The notes under the pieces were generated by a model, which ran no database searches, was not told where the DNA came from, and saw nothing but the letters and a program-made list of their open reading frames with translations. Shown here piece after piece: positions 1 to 7,152 of a stretch of DNA of 64,000 nt. How positions within the stretch are numbered: position 1 is the first letter of the stretch; every line of letters starts with the position of its first letter. The stretch covers positions 1,042,113-1,106,112 of the forward strand of contig NZ_CM001024.1 in assembly GCF_000160775.2 (NCBI RefSeq), read 5' to 3'. The DNA comes from Aeromicrobium marinum DSM 15272. Its GTDB lineage: Bacteria; Actinomycetota; Actinomycetes; Propionibacteriales; Nocardioidaceae. The position numbers were made by a program, and so were the translations under genes.

Positions 1-593
1 TCGGCTTCGCCGCGTCGACGTTCCGGTTCGCCGCACCGGAAGGTGGCCCGGCCGCGGTCGAGCAGCTCGCCGGGCGCCGCATCGCGACGTCGTACCCGGG
101 CATCGTCGGGGCCCACCTCGCGGCCCGGGGTGTCGAGGCCGACGTGGTGCGACTCGACGGAGCGGTCGAGACCTCGATCCGTCTTGGAGTCGCCGACGCC
201 ATCGCCGACGTGGTCGAGACCGGCACCACCCTGCGGCAGGCCGGACTGGCGGTGTTCGGCGAGCCGATCCTGCAGTCCGAGGCCGTCGTGGTCACCCGGC
301 GGGGCGCTGCGTCCACCCCGGGTCTCGACGTCTTCCGGCGTCGTCTCGACAGCGTCATCGTCGCCCGCACCTACGTGATGATGGACTACGACATCGACGG
401 CGCCCAGGTCGACCGGGCGGTCGAGCTGACACCGGGCATCGAGTCGCCCACGGTGTCGCCCCTGCACCGCGAGGGCTGGTTCGCGGTCCGCTCGATGGTG
501 CCGCGCGACGCCGCCCAGCAGGTCATGGACGAGCTGTACGCGATCGGTGCCCGCGGCATCATCGTGACCGACATCCTGGCGTGCCGCATCTGA
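1..593 (+). CDS. hisG: ATP phosphoribosyltransferase, C-terminal part (window cuts the start)
   Basis: First enzyme of histidine synthesis, joining ATP and PRPP. The frame is open from base 3 to a TGA at 591-593. The visible part has the phosphate/PRPP-binding stretch (GVADAIADVVETGTTLRQ) followed by a C-terminal ACT-like regulatory domain ending IIVTDILACRI, as in the long, histidine-inhibited HisG form that works without HisZ. The N-terminal third lies outside the window. The next gene starts on the stop codon (TGATG), so the two are probably translated together. Confidence 0.93.
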   Translation, partial: GFAASTFRFAAPEGGPAAVEQLAGRRIATSYPGIVGAHLAARGVEADVVRLDGAVETSIRLGVADAIADVVETGTTLRQAGLAVFGEPILQSEAVVVTRRGAASTPGLDVFRRRLDSVIVARTYVMMDYDIDGAQVDRAVELTPGIESPTVSPLHREGWFAVRSMVPRDAAQQVMDELYAIGARGIIVTDILACRI

Positions 594-1006
594 TGGCGGC
601 CCTGCTCACCGTGCGGCCGGGCGGGGCCCGGTACGTCGCGTACGGCGTCGCCGCCGTCCTGCTGGTCATGACGGTGGTCATCGGTGTGTCGCTGCCGGAG
701 ACGATCGAGTTCACGACGGCCGAGCTGGTCACCCTGGCGTTCACCCTCGGCGGCGTGCTCGTCGTGCTGCACGGGGTCGGACGATCCCGGGTCGTCGCCG
801 ACGAGGCCGGCATCCGCATCGTCAACGGCTACCGCAGCCACGACTTCCACTGGGCCGCCGTGGCCGGCATCTCCATGAAGGAGGGCGACCCCTGGCCCAC
901 GCTGCTGACCATCGACGACGCCCGCGTGATGCTGTTCGCGATCCAGCGCACCGACGGTCCGCAGGCGTCGGCGGCGGTGCGGCGTCTGCGTGAGCTCGCC
1001 GCGTGA
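593..1006 (+). CDS. PH-domain (bPH_6-like) membrane protein
   Basis: Small membrane protein of about 137 residues. Two hydrophobic segments near the N-terminus (about residues 12-32 and 42-60) are followed by a PH-like region (RVVADEAGIRIVNGYRSHDFHW, then AGISMKEG). The ATG at 593 overlaps the hisG stop; a GTG at 581 in the same frame would add four residues. A similar membrane protein follows hisG in mycobacteria (Rv2120c, from memory). Its function is unknown. The stop overlaps the next start (GTGA at 1003-1006). Confidence 0.8.
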   Translation: MAALLTVRPGGARYVAYGVAAVLLVMTVVIGVSLPETIEFTTAELVTLAFTLGGVLVVLHGVGRSRVVADEAGIRIVNGYRSHDFHWAAVAGISMKEGDPWPTLLTIDDARVMLFAIQRTDGPQASAAVRRLRELAA

Positions 1007-1491
1007 GTCACGACCGTTCCCTGGCCGAACCGGCCTTCCCCGGCGACGACGGACGGGTCGACCCCGACCTCGCCTCCGTGGTCGACGACCCCGTCGAGAC
1101 GTTGGGACGCCTCGGCGCCGCCCGGGTGTTCGTGCCGATCGTGGCCCTGGCCGGCGACGTGCCGACCGACGGCGACAAGGACGCCGAGATGGCCGCCGTG
1201 CTCCTCACGGGTGCCGACGGGCGCACCGCCCTCCTCGCCTTCCGCAGCGTGGCCACCATGGCCGCCTGGAACACGGGCGCCCGACCGGTCCCGGTCTACG
1301 GGCAGGCCGCCGCCCGCTCGGCGATCGCCGAGGGCGCGTCGGCGATGGTGCTCGACCTCGGCTCCCGCGGTTCGTTGGTCGTCGAGACCGACGACCTGGA
1401 GCACATCGCGGCAGGTGACCGCCTGGTGCGCACCGACCGCGGCACCGCCTGGGTGCGTGCCACCTCGCCTACCGACGAAGGGGCACCGTGA
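1003..1491 (+). CDS. SseB-family protein
   Basis: A 162-residue soluble protein with the features of the SseB N-terminal domain: a variable acidic N-terminus, then ARVFVPIVAL, an ALLAFRSVATMAAW segment and a PVPVYGQAAARSAIAEGASAMVLD stretch. SseB-like proteins are common in Actinobacteria and their role is mostly unknown. The GTG start overlaps the previous stop by four bases. The last 23 bases run into the 3' end of the opposite-strand ACT-GNAT gene, so the two are convergent and overlapping. Confidence 0.78.
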   Translation: MSHDRSLAEPAFPGDDGRVDPDLASVVDDPVETLGRLGAARVFVPIVALAGDVPTDGDKDAEMAAVLLTGADGRTALLAFRSVATMAAWNTGARPVPVYGQAAARSAIAEGASAMVLDLGSRGSLVVETDDLEHIAAGDRLVRTDRGTAWVRATSPTDEGAP

Positions 1492-2452
1492 TGCGGACCA
1501 GGTCGTCGTGCCGCTCCACGCGGGCGACGTAGCCGGCGCTCCCGACGGCGCGCAGCAGGGCATCGTTCGCGCCGGCCGACAGCAGCACCACCTGGTCGCC
1601 GCCGCCCGCCAGCACCGCGGCCGCGGCCTGCTTGACCAGCATCGAGTCGATGCCGCGGCCCTGCCACGCGTCCTCCACCAGGATCTGGCAGGTCCAGGCC
1701 TGGTCGACGCACTCCAGGACGGCGTGCCCGACGACGTCGAGCCCCGTCTGCGCGATCCACGCGGTCCCGGTGTCCGGGATGACGAGCCGCCGTGCCATGC
1801 GGGTCGTCATCGGCATCCGCAGCGGTGCCTGGTAGCGCGCGTACAGGGTGGCCGCGCTGCACCGCCCGTGCAGGGCCGCGACGTTGTCGATGTCGGCGAG
1901 CGTCGCCTCCCGCACCAGGGGGAGGGGATGGAACGGACTCGGCGCGATCAGGGGCAGGTCGACACCGGCGTCGCTGACCAACGAGAGCAGGGCCTGCGCG
2001 CGCGCCCTCTCGGCCGGGGTGAACGCGACCGCGCGACTGATCCGCAGGACGCTGCCGTTGCGCCGGGTCAGGTCCAGGACGTCATGACCCGCGTAGTCGA
2101 GCACGTCCGGCGGCTCGGTCTCGAGCAGCTCCCGGAGCACCTCCTCGACGTCGCGGCCCTCCTCGAGGATCTCGTGGACCCCCCGCAGGTACCGGGTGGG
2201 TGCGTCGACCACGCCGTCGACCTCCACCCGGGTGACGGCCACCCCCGTGCCGCCGGCCGCGGCGAACACCCCGGCGACGGCCAGGTCGTCCCACCCGGGC
2301 GGCGCCTCGACCACGAACTCGTCGGTGACGTCGGCGCCACCGCCGAAGACCTGCATGGCCACGATGTTGAGCCCGGCGTCGCCGCAGGCGGCCGCGACGC
2401 CGGCCAGCATGCCGGGCCGGTCCTGCAGGGTCGTCCGCACACGCCAGGCCAT
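1469..2452 (-). CDS. ACT-domain GNAT acetyltransferase
   Basis: The protein (about 327 residues from the ATG at 2452) fuses two parts. Residues about 1-70 are an ACT-type ligand-binding domain (VRTTLQDRPGMLAGVAAACGDAGLNIVAMQ), as found in amino-acid-responsive regulators. Residues about 180-327 are a GNAT fold with an acetyl-CoA loop (VEDAWQGRGIDSMLVKQAA). A middle linker carries a conserved-looking helical segment. An upstream ATG at 2512 is in frame but would put 20 unconserved residues before the ACT domain. The likely role is protein or small-molecule acetylation tuned by an amino acid; this is inferred from the fusion alone. Confidence 0.75.
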   Translation of the reverse strand: MAWRVRTTLQDRPGMLAGVAAACGDAGLNIVAMQVFGGGADVTDEFVVEAPPGWDDLAVAGVFAAAGGTGVAVTRVEVDGVVDAPTRYLRGVHEILEEGRDVEEVLRELLETEPPDVLDYAGHDVLDLTRRNGSVLRISRAVAFTPAERARAQALLSLVSDAGVDLPLIAPSPFHPLPLVREATLADIDNVAALHGRCSAATLYARYQAPLRMPMTTRMARRLVIPDTGTAWIAQTGLDVVGHAVLECVDQAWTCQILVEDAWQGRGIDSMLVKQAAAAVLAGGGDQVVLLSAGANDALLRAVGSAGYVARVERHDDLVRITVPLRR

Positions 2453-2548
2453 GCGACCATCGTCGGTCCGCCGTGTTGCGGGACCGCTTCGATCGCATGA
2501 CGGGCCGGTCACGGTCGTCGACGATTTCTCGCGACCGGTGATGGCTGC

Positions 2549-2554
2549 TACGCT
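2549..2554 (+). promoter_or_regulatory. Candidate -10 (TACGCT) of the infC operon
   Basis: TACGCT fits the actinobacterial sigma-70 -10 pattern. Transcription from here would give an infC leader of about 180 bases containing the hairpin at 2676-2698. No good -35 is visible, so this is tentative. Confidence 0.4.
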
Positions 2555-2675
2555 GGCAGGCGAAGTGGAGGCCCCCTCCCACCTGCGAGATCGCGAGATC
2601 CCGGGGTATCCGGCCGGTTCGTCCGGCCGACCAGTGACGCGACGGCACTCAGGTGCTGCAGCGGCGCTGTCCGGT

Positions 2676-2698
2676 GGCCTCCGTTTCTCACGGAGGCC
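2676..2698 (+). terminator. infC leader hairpin / probable attenuator
   Basis: A perfect 9-bp stem (GGCCTCCGT / ACGGAGGCC) closes a five-base loop (TTCTC), followed by TTCGTCATT. It lies about 40 bases upstream of the infC start. A strong hairpin in the leader of an IF3-L35-L20 operon suggests attenuation or ribosomal-protein feedback. The following T-tract is weak, so it could be a structural element instead of an intrinsic terminator. Confidence 0.6.
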
Positions 2699-2739
2699 TT
2701 CGTCATTCCCGGGCCTCCTCTCGAACCCCAGGAGGACCC

Positions 2740-3429
2740 ATCACCACAGAGTTGCGCGTCAACGAACGCATCCGCGTCCCGGAGGTCCGGCTCGTCGGAC
2801 CCGGTGGCGAACAGGTCGGCATCGTCCGCATCGAGGACGCCCTGCGCCTGGCTGCGGAGTCCGACCTCGACCTCGTCGAGGTCGCGCCGACGGCGCGACC
2901 GCCGGTCTGCCGCCTGATGGACTACGGCAAGTTCAAGTACGAAGCCGCCCAGAAGGCCCGCGAGTCCCGGCGCAACCAGACCAACACCGTCATCAAAGAG
3001 ATGAAGCTGCGTCCGAAGATCGACCAGCACGACTACGACACCAAGAAGGGTCACGTCGTGCGGTTCCTGAAGGCGGGGGACAAGGTCAAGATCACGATCA
3101 TGTTCCGCGGTCGCGAGCAGCACCGTCCCGAGCTCGGGTTCCGGTTGCTGCAGCGGCTCGCCGCGGACGTGGAGGATCTCGGCTTCATCGAGAGCCACCC
3201 GCGTCAGGACGGACGCAACATGACCATGGTGCTCGGACCGCTGAAGAAGAAGTCCGAGGCCATCGCGGAGGTCAAGGCCGAGAAGGCCAAGGTCACCGCC
3301 GAGAAGACCGCCGAGAAGGAGGCCGAGGAGGCCGCCGACAAGGCACACCGCGAGGCCGCCCACAGCAACGCGGCACCCAAGAAGCCCCGTCGACGTTCCG
3401 AGAACCTCGACCCAGACATGGAGGCATAA
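2740..3429 (+). CDS. infC: Translation initiation factor IF-3, ATC start codon
   Basis: IF-3 binds the 30S subunit, keeps subunits apart and checks the start codon. The protein of about 229 residues starts [20 protein letters not shown], the canonical IF-3 N-terminus, and has the linker [16 protein letters not shown] and the C-terminal domain up to about residue 175. A charged tail ([19 protein letters not shown]) extends it, as in other actinobacteria. The start is an ATC at 2740 preceded by GGAGG at 2731-2735; no ATG/GTG fits. Non-canonical AUU/AUC/AUA starts are the known basis of IF-3 autoregulation. It is first in the infC-rpmI-rplT operon. Confidence 0.95.
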   Translation: MTTELRVNERIRVPEVRLVGPGGEQVGIVRIEDALRLAAESDLDLVEVAPTARPPVCRLMDYGKFKYEAAQKARESRRNQTNTVIKEMKLRPKIDQHDYDTKKGHVVRFLKAGDKVKITIMFRGREQHRPELGFRLLQRLAADVEDLGFIESHPRQDGRNMTMVLGPLKKKSEAIAEVKAEKAKVTAEKTAEKEAEEAADKAHREAAHSNAAPKKPRRRSENLDPDMEA

Positions 3430-3624
3430 ATGCCGAAGTTCAAGCCCCACTCGGGCATGAAGAAGCGCGTCAAGCTCACCGGGAGCGGCAAGCTCCGTCG
3501 TGAGCAGACCAACCGTCGCCACCTCCTGGAGCACAAGTCCTCGAGCCGCACCCGCCGCCTCGAGGGCACGACGGACGTCTCGAAGGCCGACACCAAGAAG
3601 GTCAAGAAGCTGCTCGGTCTCTGA
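3430..3624 (+). CDS. rpmI: 50S ribosomal protein L35
   Basis: A 64-residue basic protein ([20 protein letters not shown]) with the L35 N-terminus and a lysine/arginine-rich body. The ATG directly follows the infC TAA, with a Shine-Dalgarno sequence (GGAGG) inside the end of infC, so translation is probably coupled. It is a component of the large subunit and co-transcribed with infC and rplT. Confidence 0.97.
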   Translation: MPKFKPHSGMKKRVKLTGSGKLRREQTNRRHLLEHKSSSRTRRLEGTTDVSKADTKKVKKLLGL

Positions 3625-3660
3625 CCGCTCACATCCCCCATCGTTTGAAGGAGAATTGAC

Positions 3661-4053
3661 ATGGCACGCGTCAAGCGTTCTGTCAACGCACAGAAGAAGC
3701 GCCGCGAGACTCTCGAGCGCGCGAAGGGCTACCGCGGTCAGCGGTCGCGGCTCTACCGCAAGGCCAAAGAGCAGGTCATCCACTCGCACGTCTACAACTA
3801 CCGTGACCGCAAGGCGAAGAAGGGCGACTTCCGTCGCCTCTGGATCCAGCGCATCAACGCTGCGGTCCGCGCCGAGGGCATGACCTACAACCGCTTCATC
3901 CAGGGCATCAAGGCCGCGGGTGTGGAGGTCGACCGCAAGAACCTGGCCGAGCTCGCGGTCCACGAGCCCGCAGCGTTCTCGGCCCTGGTGCAGCTGGCCA
4001 AGGACAACCTGCCGGCCGACGTCAACGCGCCGAAGGACGACGCCGCGGTCTGA
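3661..4053 (+). CDS. rplT: 50S ribosomal protein L20
   Basis: A 130-residue L20 ([20 protein letters not shown], then [17 protein letters not shown] and the [13 protein letters not shown] region). It is an early 23S-binding protein needed for large-subunit assembly. AAGGAGA at 3648-3654 is a strong ribosome-binding site. In Gram-positives L20 represses its own operon; whether it binds the infC leader here is unknown. Confidence 0.97.
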   Translation: MARVKRSVNAQKKRRETLERAKGYRGQRSRLYRKAKEQVIHSHVYNYRDRKAKKGDFRRLWIQRINAAVRAEGMTYNRFIQGIKAAGVEVDRKNLAELAVHEPAAFSALVQLAKDNLPADVNAPKDDAAV

Positions 4054-4070
4054 CCCGCGGCACACCACGC

Positions 4071-4895
4071 GTGGCGAGCACGCCTGAGCAGCTGACCGTC
4101 CGGTCCGGACGGGTCAAGCACGCCAGGCGGCTCGCCACTCGTGCGTTCCGGGCCGAGCAGCGCGAGTTCCTCGCCGAGGGCCCGCAGGCCGTGCGGGAGG
4201 CACTCGCCCACGGCGGTGCCGACCACCGCGGGACCGTCATCGAGGTCTTCGCGACGAGTGAGGCCACCGACCAGCACGACGACCTCGTGACCGCGGCCCG
4301 CCGTGACGAGGTCGTATGGCACGTCGTGGCGCCCGACGTGCTCGACGCCCTCACCGACACCGTCGCGCCCCAGGGGGTCGTCGCCCGGTGCGCCATGGTC
4401 GACCGGCCGCTCAAGGCGCTGCTCGACCGGTCTCCGACGTTCCTCGTCGTGTGTGCCGACATCCGGGACCCCGGCAACGCCGGTGCCGTGATCCGGTGCG
4501 CCGACGCGGCCGGCGCCGACGGGGTCGTGTTCACCGGCGACAGCGTCGACCCCTACAACCCCAAGAGCGTCCGGGCGACGGTCGGCAGCCTGTTCCATCT
4601 CCCTCTGGTCATCGACCGGGACGTGGAGGGCACCCTCGCCGCACTGCAGTCGGCGGGCCTGCAGGTGCTGGCCGCCGACGGTGCAGGCGACGTCGACCTC
4701 TTCGATCCCTCCCTCGACCTCGCGGCGCCGACCGCGTGGCTCATGGGCAACGAGGCGTGGGGTCTGCCGGAGGCGACGCGCGGGCGGGCCGACCATGTCG
4801 TCGCGGTCCCGATCTTCGGCCGGGCCGAGAGCCTGAACCTCGCCACGGCGGCAGCGGTCTGCCTCTACACCACGGCCCGCTCCCGGCTGTCGTGA
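4071..4895 (+). CDS. TrmH/SpoU-family RNA 2'-O-methyltransferase
   Basis: A 274-residue SPOUT methyltransferase. An N-terminal substrate-binding domain (RVKHARRLATRAFRAEQREFLAEG) precedes the knotted catalytic domain with motif 1 (DPGNAGAVIRCADAAGADGVVF), motif 2 (LMGNEAWGLP) and motif 3 (IFGRAESLNLATAAAVCLY). The likely substrate is rRNA or tRNA with AdoMet as donor (TsnR/RlmB class). The GTG start at 4071 is 18 bases after rplT. Its position behind L20 is conserved in Actinobacteria. Confidence 0.9.
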   Translation: MASTPEQLTVRSGRVKHARRLATRAFRAEQREFLAEGPQAVREALAHGGADHRGTVIEVFATSEATDQHDDLVTAARRDEVVWHVVAPDVLDALTDTVAPQGVVARCAMVDRPLKALLDRSPTFLVVCADIRDPGNAGAVIRCADAAGADGVVFTGDSVDPYNPKSVRATVGSLFHLPLVIDRDVEGTLAALQSAGLQVLAADGAGDVDLFDPSLDLAAPTAWLMGNEAWGLPEATRGRADHVVAVPIFGRAESLNLATAAAVCLYTTARSRLS

Positions 4896-4918
4896 CAGCC
4901 GCCGGCGCCGCGAGCGGC

Positions 4919-4924
4919 TAGGTT
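4919..4924 (+). promoter_or_regulatory. -10 element TAGGTT, leaderless promoter of the histidine kinase
   Basis: TAGGTT lies six bases before the GTG at 4931, the spacing expected if transcription starts on the first base of the start codon. The GGAGG next to the GTG is too close to act as a Shine-Dalgarno. Confidence 0.6.
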
Positions 4925-4930
4925 CGGAGG

Positions 4931-5977
4931 GTGGACCTCGACGACTTCCCGGACGGCGTCATCATCGCCGGACCCGATGGTCGGGTCGCGTACGTCAACG
5001 ACCGGATCAGGTCGTTGGCCCGTGCCACGGGTGACGAGATGCTCGGGATGCCGCTCGACGAGGCCATGCCCTTCGACGACCTGAACGGCAACACCTGGAT
5101 GGCCTGCACGCGGCCGTACGACGGACTGTCCACCCGGACCACCATCACCGAGCAGTCCTGGTACTCACCGCGGGGCAGCGAGTACCTGGTCACGGCGGCG
5201 CTCGTGCGGGACCGGCCCGGCGGAGCGGTGCAGCGCGTCATCCTCAGCGTGAGGAGCGCCCGTGCCCGCAACCACCGTGACCGGGAGCGGTCCGACCTGG
5301 TGGCCACGGTCGCGCACGAGCTGAGGTCTCCGCTCACCGGCATCAAGGGGTTCACCGCCACCCTGCTGTCCAAGTGGGACCAGTTCTCCGAGGAGCAGCG
5401 GCGCTTCATGCTGGAGACCGTCGACGCCGACGCCGACCGGCTGAGCCGCCTGATCACCGAGCTGCTGGACGCGGCCCGGATCGACGCGGGCCGGCTCACC
5501 CTGAAGCGCGGTCCGGTCCGGCTCGACGACCTCATCGGCCGGGTGCTGCGCGGGGTGACGGCCGGTGGTGGTGACGGCCGGTGGGCGCTGGACCTCGGAA
5601 GGGTCCCCGTCGTCTGGGGCGACGACGACCGGCTCGTGCAGGTCGTGACCAACCTCGTCGAGAACGCCCAGCGACACGGGCACGGGCTCGCCTCGCTGGC
5701 GGTCGCCGAGGAGGTCGTGGACGGCCGTCCGGGCGTCCGGCTGCACCTGGTCGACCGTGGTCCCGGCATCCCCGAGGAGATGCGGATGCGGGTGTTCAGC
5801 CGCTTCTGGCGGTCCGGGCCCGGGGCGGGCAGCGGCCTCGGGATGTACATCGTGCGAGGGATCGTGGACCAGCACGGAGGTCGGGTCGACATCGACGATG
5901 CCGAGGGCGGCGGAGCTGACATCAGCGTCTGGCTCCCGGTCAACGAGCCCGACACCCTCACCGACCCGGTGCCCTGA
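4931..5977 (+). CDS. PAS-domain sensor histidine kinase (soluble)
   Basis: A 348-residue kinase with no membrane segment. Residues about 4-110 form a PAS-like domain (DGVIIAGPDGRVAYVNDRIR). The dimerisation/phosphoacceptor box is AHELRSPLTGIKGF with His129, the N-box is NLVENAQRHG (241-250), G1 is DRGPGIP (275-281), the F-box is VFSRFW and G2 is GSGLGMYIV. All catalytic boxes are present. No response regulator gene lies beside it, so it is an orphan here. The signal is probably cytosolic and is not identifiable from sequence. A kinase between trmH and pheS is common in Actinobacteria. Confidence 0.88.
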   Translation: MDLDDFPDGVIIAGPDGRVAYVNDRIRSLARATGDEMLGMPLDEAMPFDDLNGNTWMACTRPYDGLSTRTTITEQSWYSPRGSEYLVTAALVRDRPGGAVQRVILSVRSARARNHRDRERSDLVATVAHELRSPLTGIKGFTATLLSKWDQFSEEQRRFMLETVDADADRLSRLITELLDAARIDAGRLTLKRGPVRLDDLIGRVLRGVTAGGGDGRWALDLGRVPVVWGDDDRLVQVVTNLVENAQRHGHGLASLAVAEEVVDGRPGVRLHLVDRGPGIPEEMRMRVFSRFWRSGPGAGSGLGMYIVRGIVDQHGGRVDIDDAEGGGADISVWLPVNEPDTLTDPVP

Positions 5978-5999
5978 CCGGCGCGGGCCGTGTCCTCAC

Positions 6000-6005
6000 T
6001 AGACT
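6000..6005 (+). promoter_or_regulatory. -10 element TAGACT for pheST
   Basis: TAGACT about 43 bases upstream of pheS would start transcription near 6012, giving a short leader. No T-box, leader peptide or terminator is visible between it and pheS. Confidence 0.5.
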
Positions 6006-6048
6006 GACCGGGTTCCGCCGCCCCCACCTTCAGGAAGCACAGGTCTGC

Positions 6049-7152
6049 ATGTCTGCGCCCAACTCCGACTACGACCCCGTCGAGGTCACCCCGCTGCACC
6101 CCGACGAGGTGGCGCGGATGCGGGACGAGGCGGTGCAGGCCGTCGCCGGGGCCGGGACGCTCGCCGAGCTCAAGCAGGTCCGTATCGACCATGCCGGTGA
6201 CCGGTCGCCACTGGCGCTGGCCAACCGTGAGATCGGTGCGCTGCCGCCGCAGGCGCGCAAGGAGGCGGGGCAGCGGGTCGGACAGGCGCGCGGTGCCGTC
6301 GCGCAGGCGCTCGCCGGGCGGACCGCGGAGCTCGAGGAGGTCGAGGCGGCTCGCATCCTGGCCGAGGAGACCGTCGACGTCACCCTGCCGCCGATCGCCG
6401 AACCGGTCGGGGCGCGGCACCCCGTCACCACGATCTCCGAGCACGTCGCCGACATCTTCGTCGCCATGGGGTGGGAGGTCGCCGAGGGTCCCGAGGTCGA
6501 GGCCGAGTGGCTGAACTTCGATGCCCTGAACCTCGGACCGGACCACCCTGCGCGCACGATGCAGGACACGTTCTTCGTCGATCCCGCGGCCGCGGCGATG
6601 GTCCTGCGGACCCACACGTCACCGGTGCAGGCGCGCACGATGCTGACCCGGACCCCACCGATCTACGTGGTGTGTCCCGGTCGCGTGTTCCGCACCGACG
6701 AGCTCGACGCCACCCACTCGCCGGTGTTCCACCAGGTCGAGGGCATGGCGATCGACGAGGGCCTCACGATGGCGCACCTCAAGGGCACGCTCGACCACTT
6801 CGCGCAGGCCGTGTACGGCGACGGCATGACCACCCGGTTCCGTCCGTCGTACTTCCCGTTCACCGAGCCCAGCGCCGAGATGGACCTGCTCTGCTACGTC
6901 TGTCACGGTGAGCCCGACCTGGTGGCCACCTGTCGCACCTGTCGGGGCGAGGGGTGGGTCGAGTGGGGCGGCTGCGGGGTGGTCAACCCGCGGGTCCTGA
7001 CGGCCTGCGGCGTCGACACCGACCGGTACACCGGCTTCGCGTTCGGCATCGGTCTCGACCGGACCATCACCGGCCGCTACGACATCGCCGACCTGCGCGA
7101 CCTGTTCGACGGCGACATCCGCTTCACCCAGCCGTTCGGGAGTGATCTCTGA
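6049..7152 (+). CDS. pheS: Phenylalanyl-tRNA synthetase alpha subunit
   Basis: Catalytic subunit of the (alpha-beta)2 class II synthetase that charges tRNA-Phe. The 367-residue protein has an N-terminal coiled coil (about 15-100), motif 2 (RVFRTDELDATHSPVFHQVEG), the PSYFPFTEPSAEMD stretch and motif 3 (GFAFGIGLDRTITGRYDI). Between them a four-cysteine loop (CYVC...CRTC) replaces the short turn of the E. coli enzyme, similar to the CxxC-type loops of other Gram-positive PheS. The stop overlaps the pheT ATG by one base. Confidence 0.96.
   Translation: MSAPNSDYDPVEVTPLHPDEVARMRDEAVQAVAGAGTLAELKQVRIDHAGDRSPLALANREIGALPPQARKEAGQRVGQARGAVAQALAGRTAELEEVEAARILAEETVDVTLPPIAEPVGARHPVTTISEHVADIFVAMGWEVAEGPEVEAEWLNFDALNLGPDHPARTMQDTFFVDPAAAAMVLRTHTSPVQARTMLTRTPPIYVVCPGRVFRTDELDATHSPVFHQVEGMAIDEGLTMAHLKGTLDHFAQAVYGDGMTTRFRPSYFPFTEPSAEMDLLCYVCHGEPDLVATCRTCRGEGWVEWGGCGVVNPRVLTACGVDTDRYTGFAFGIGLDRTITGRYDIADLRDLFDGDIRFTQPFGSDL

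Noticed and set aside
6006..6048. T-box or leader-peptide control of pheST
   Set aside because: The leader is only about 40 bases and has no Phe-rich peptide, terminator or T-box core. The tyrS upstream region also lacks one.
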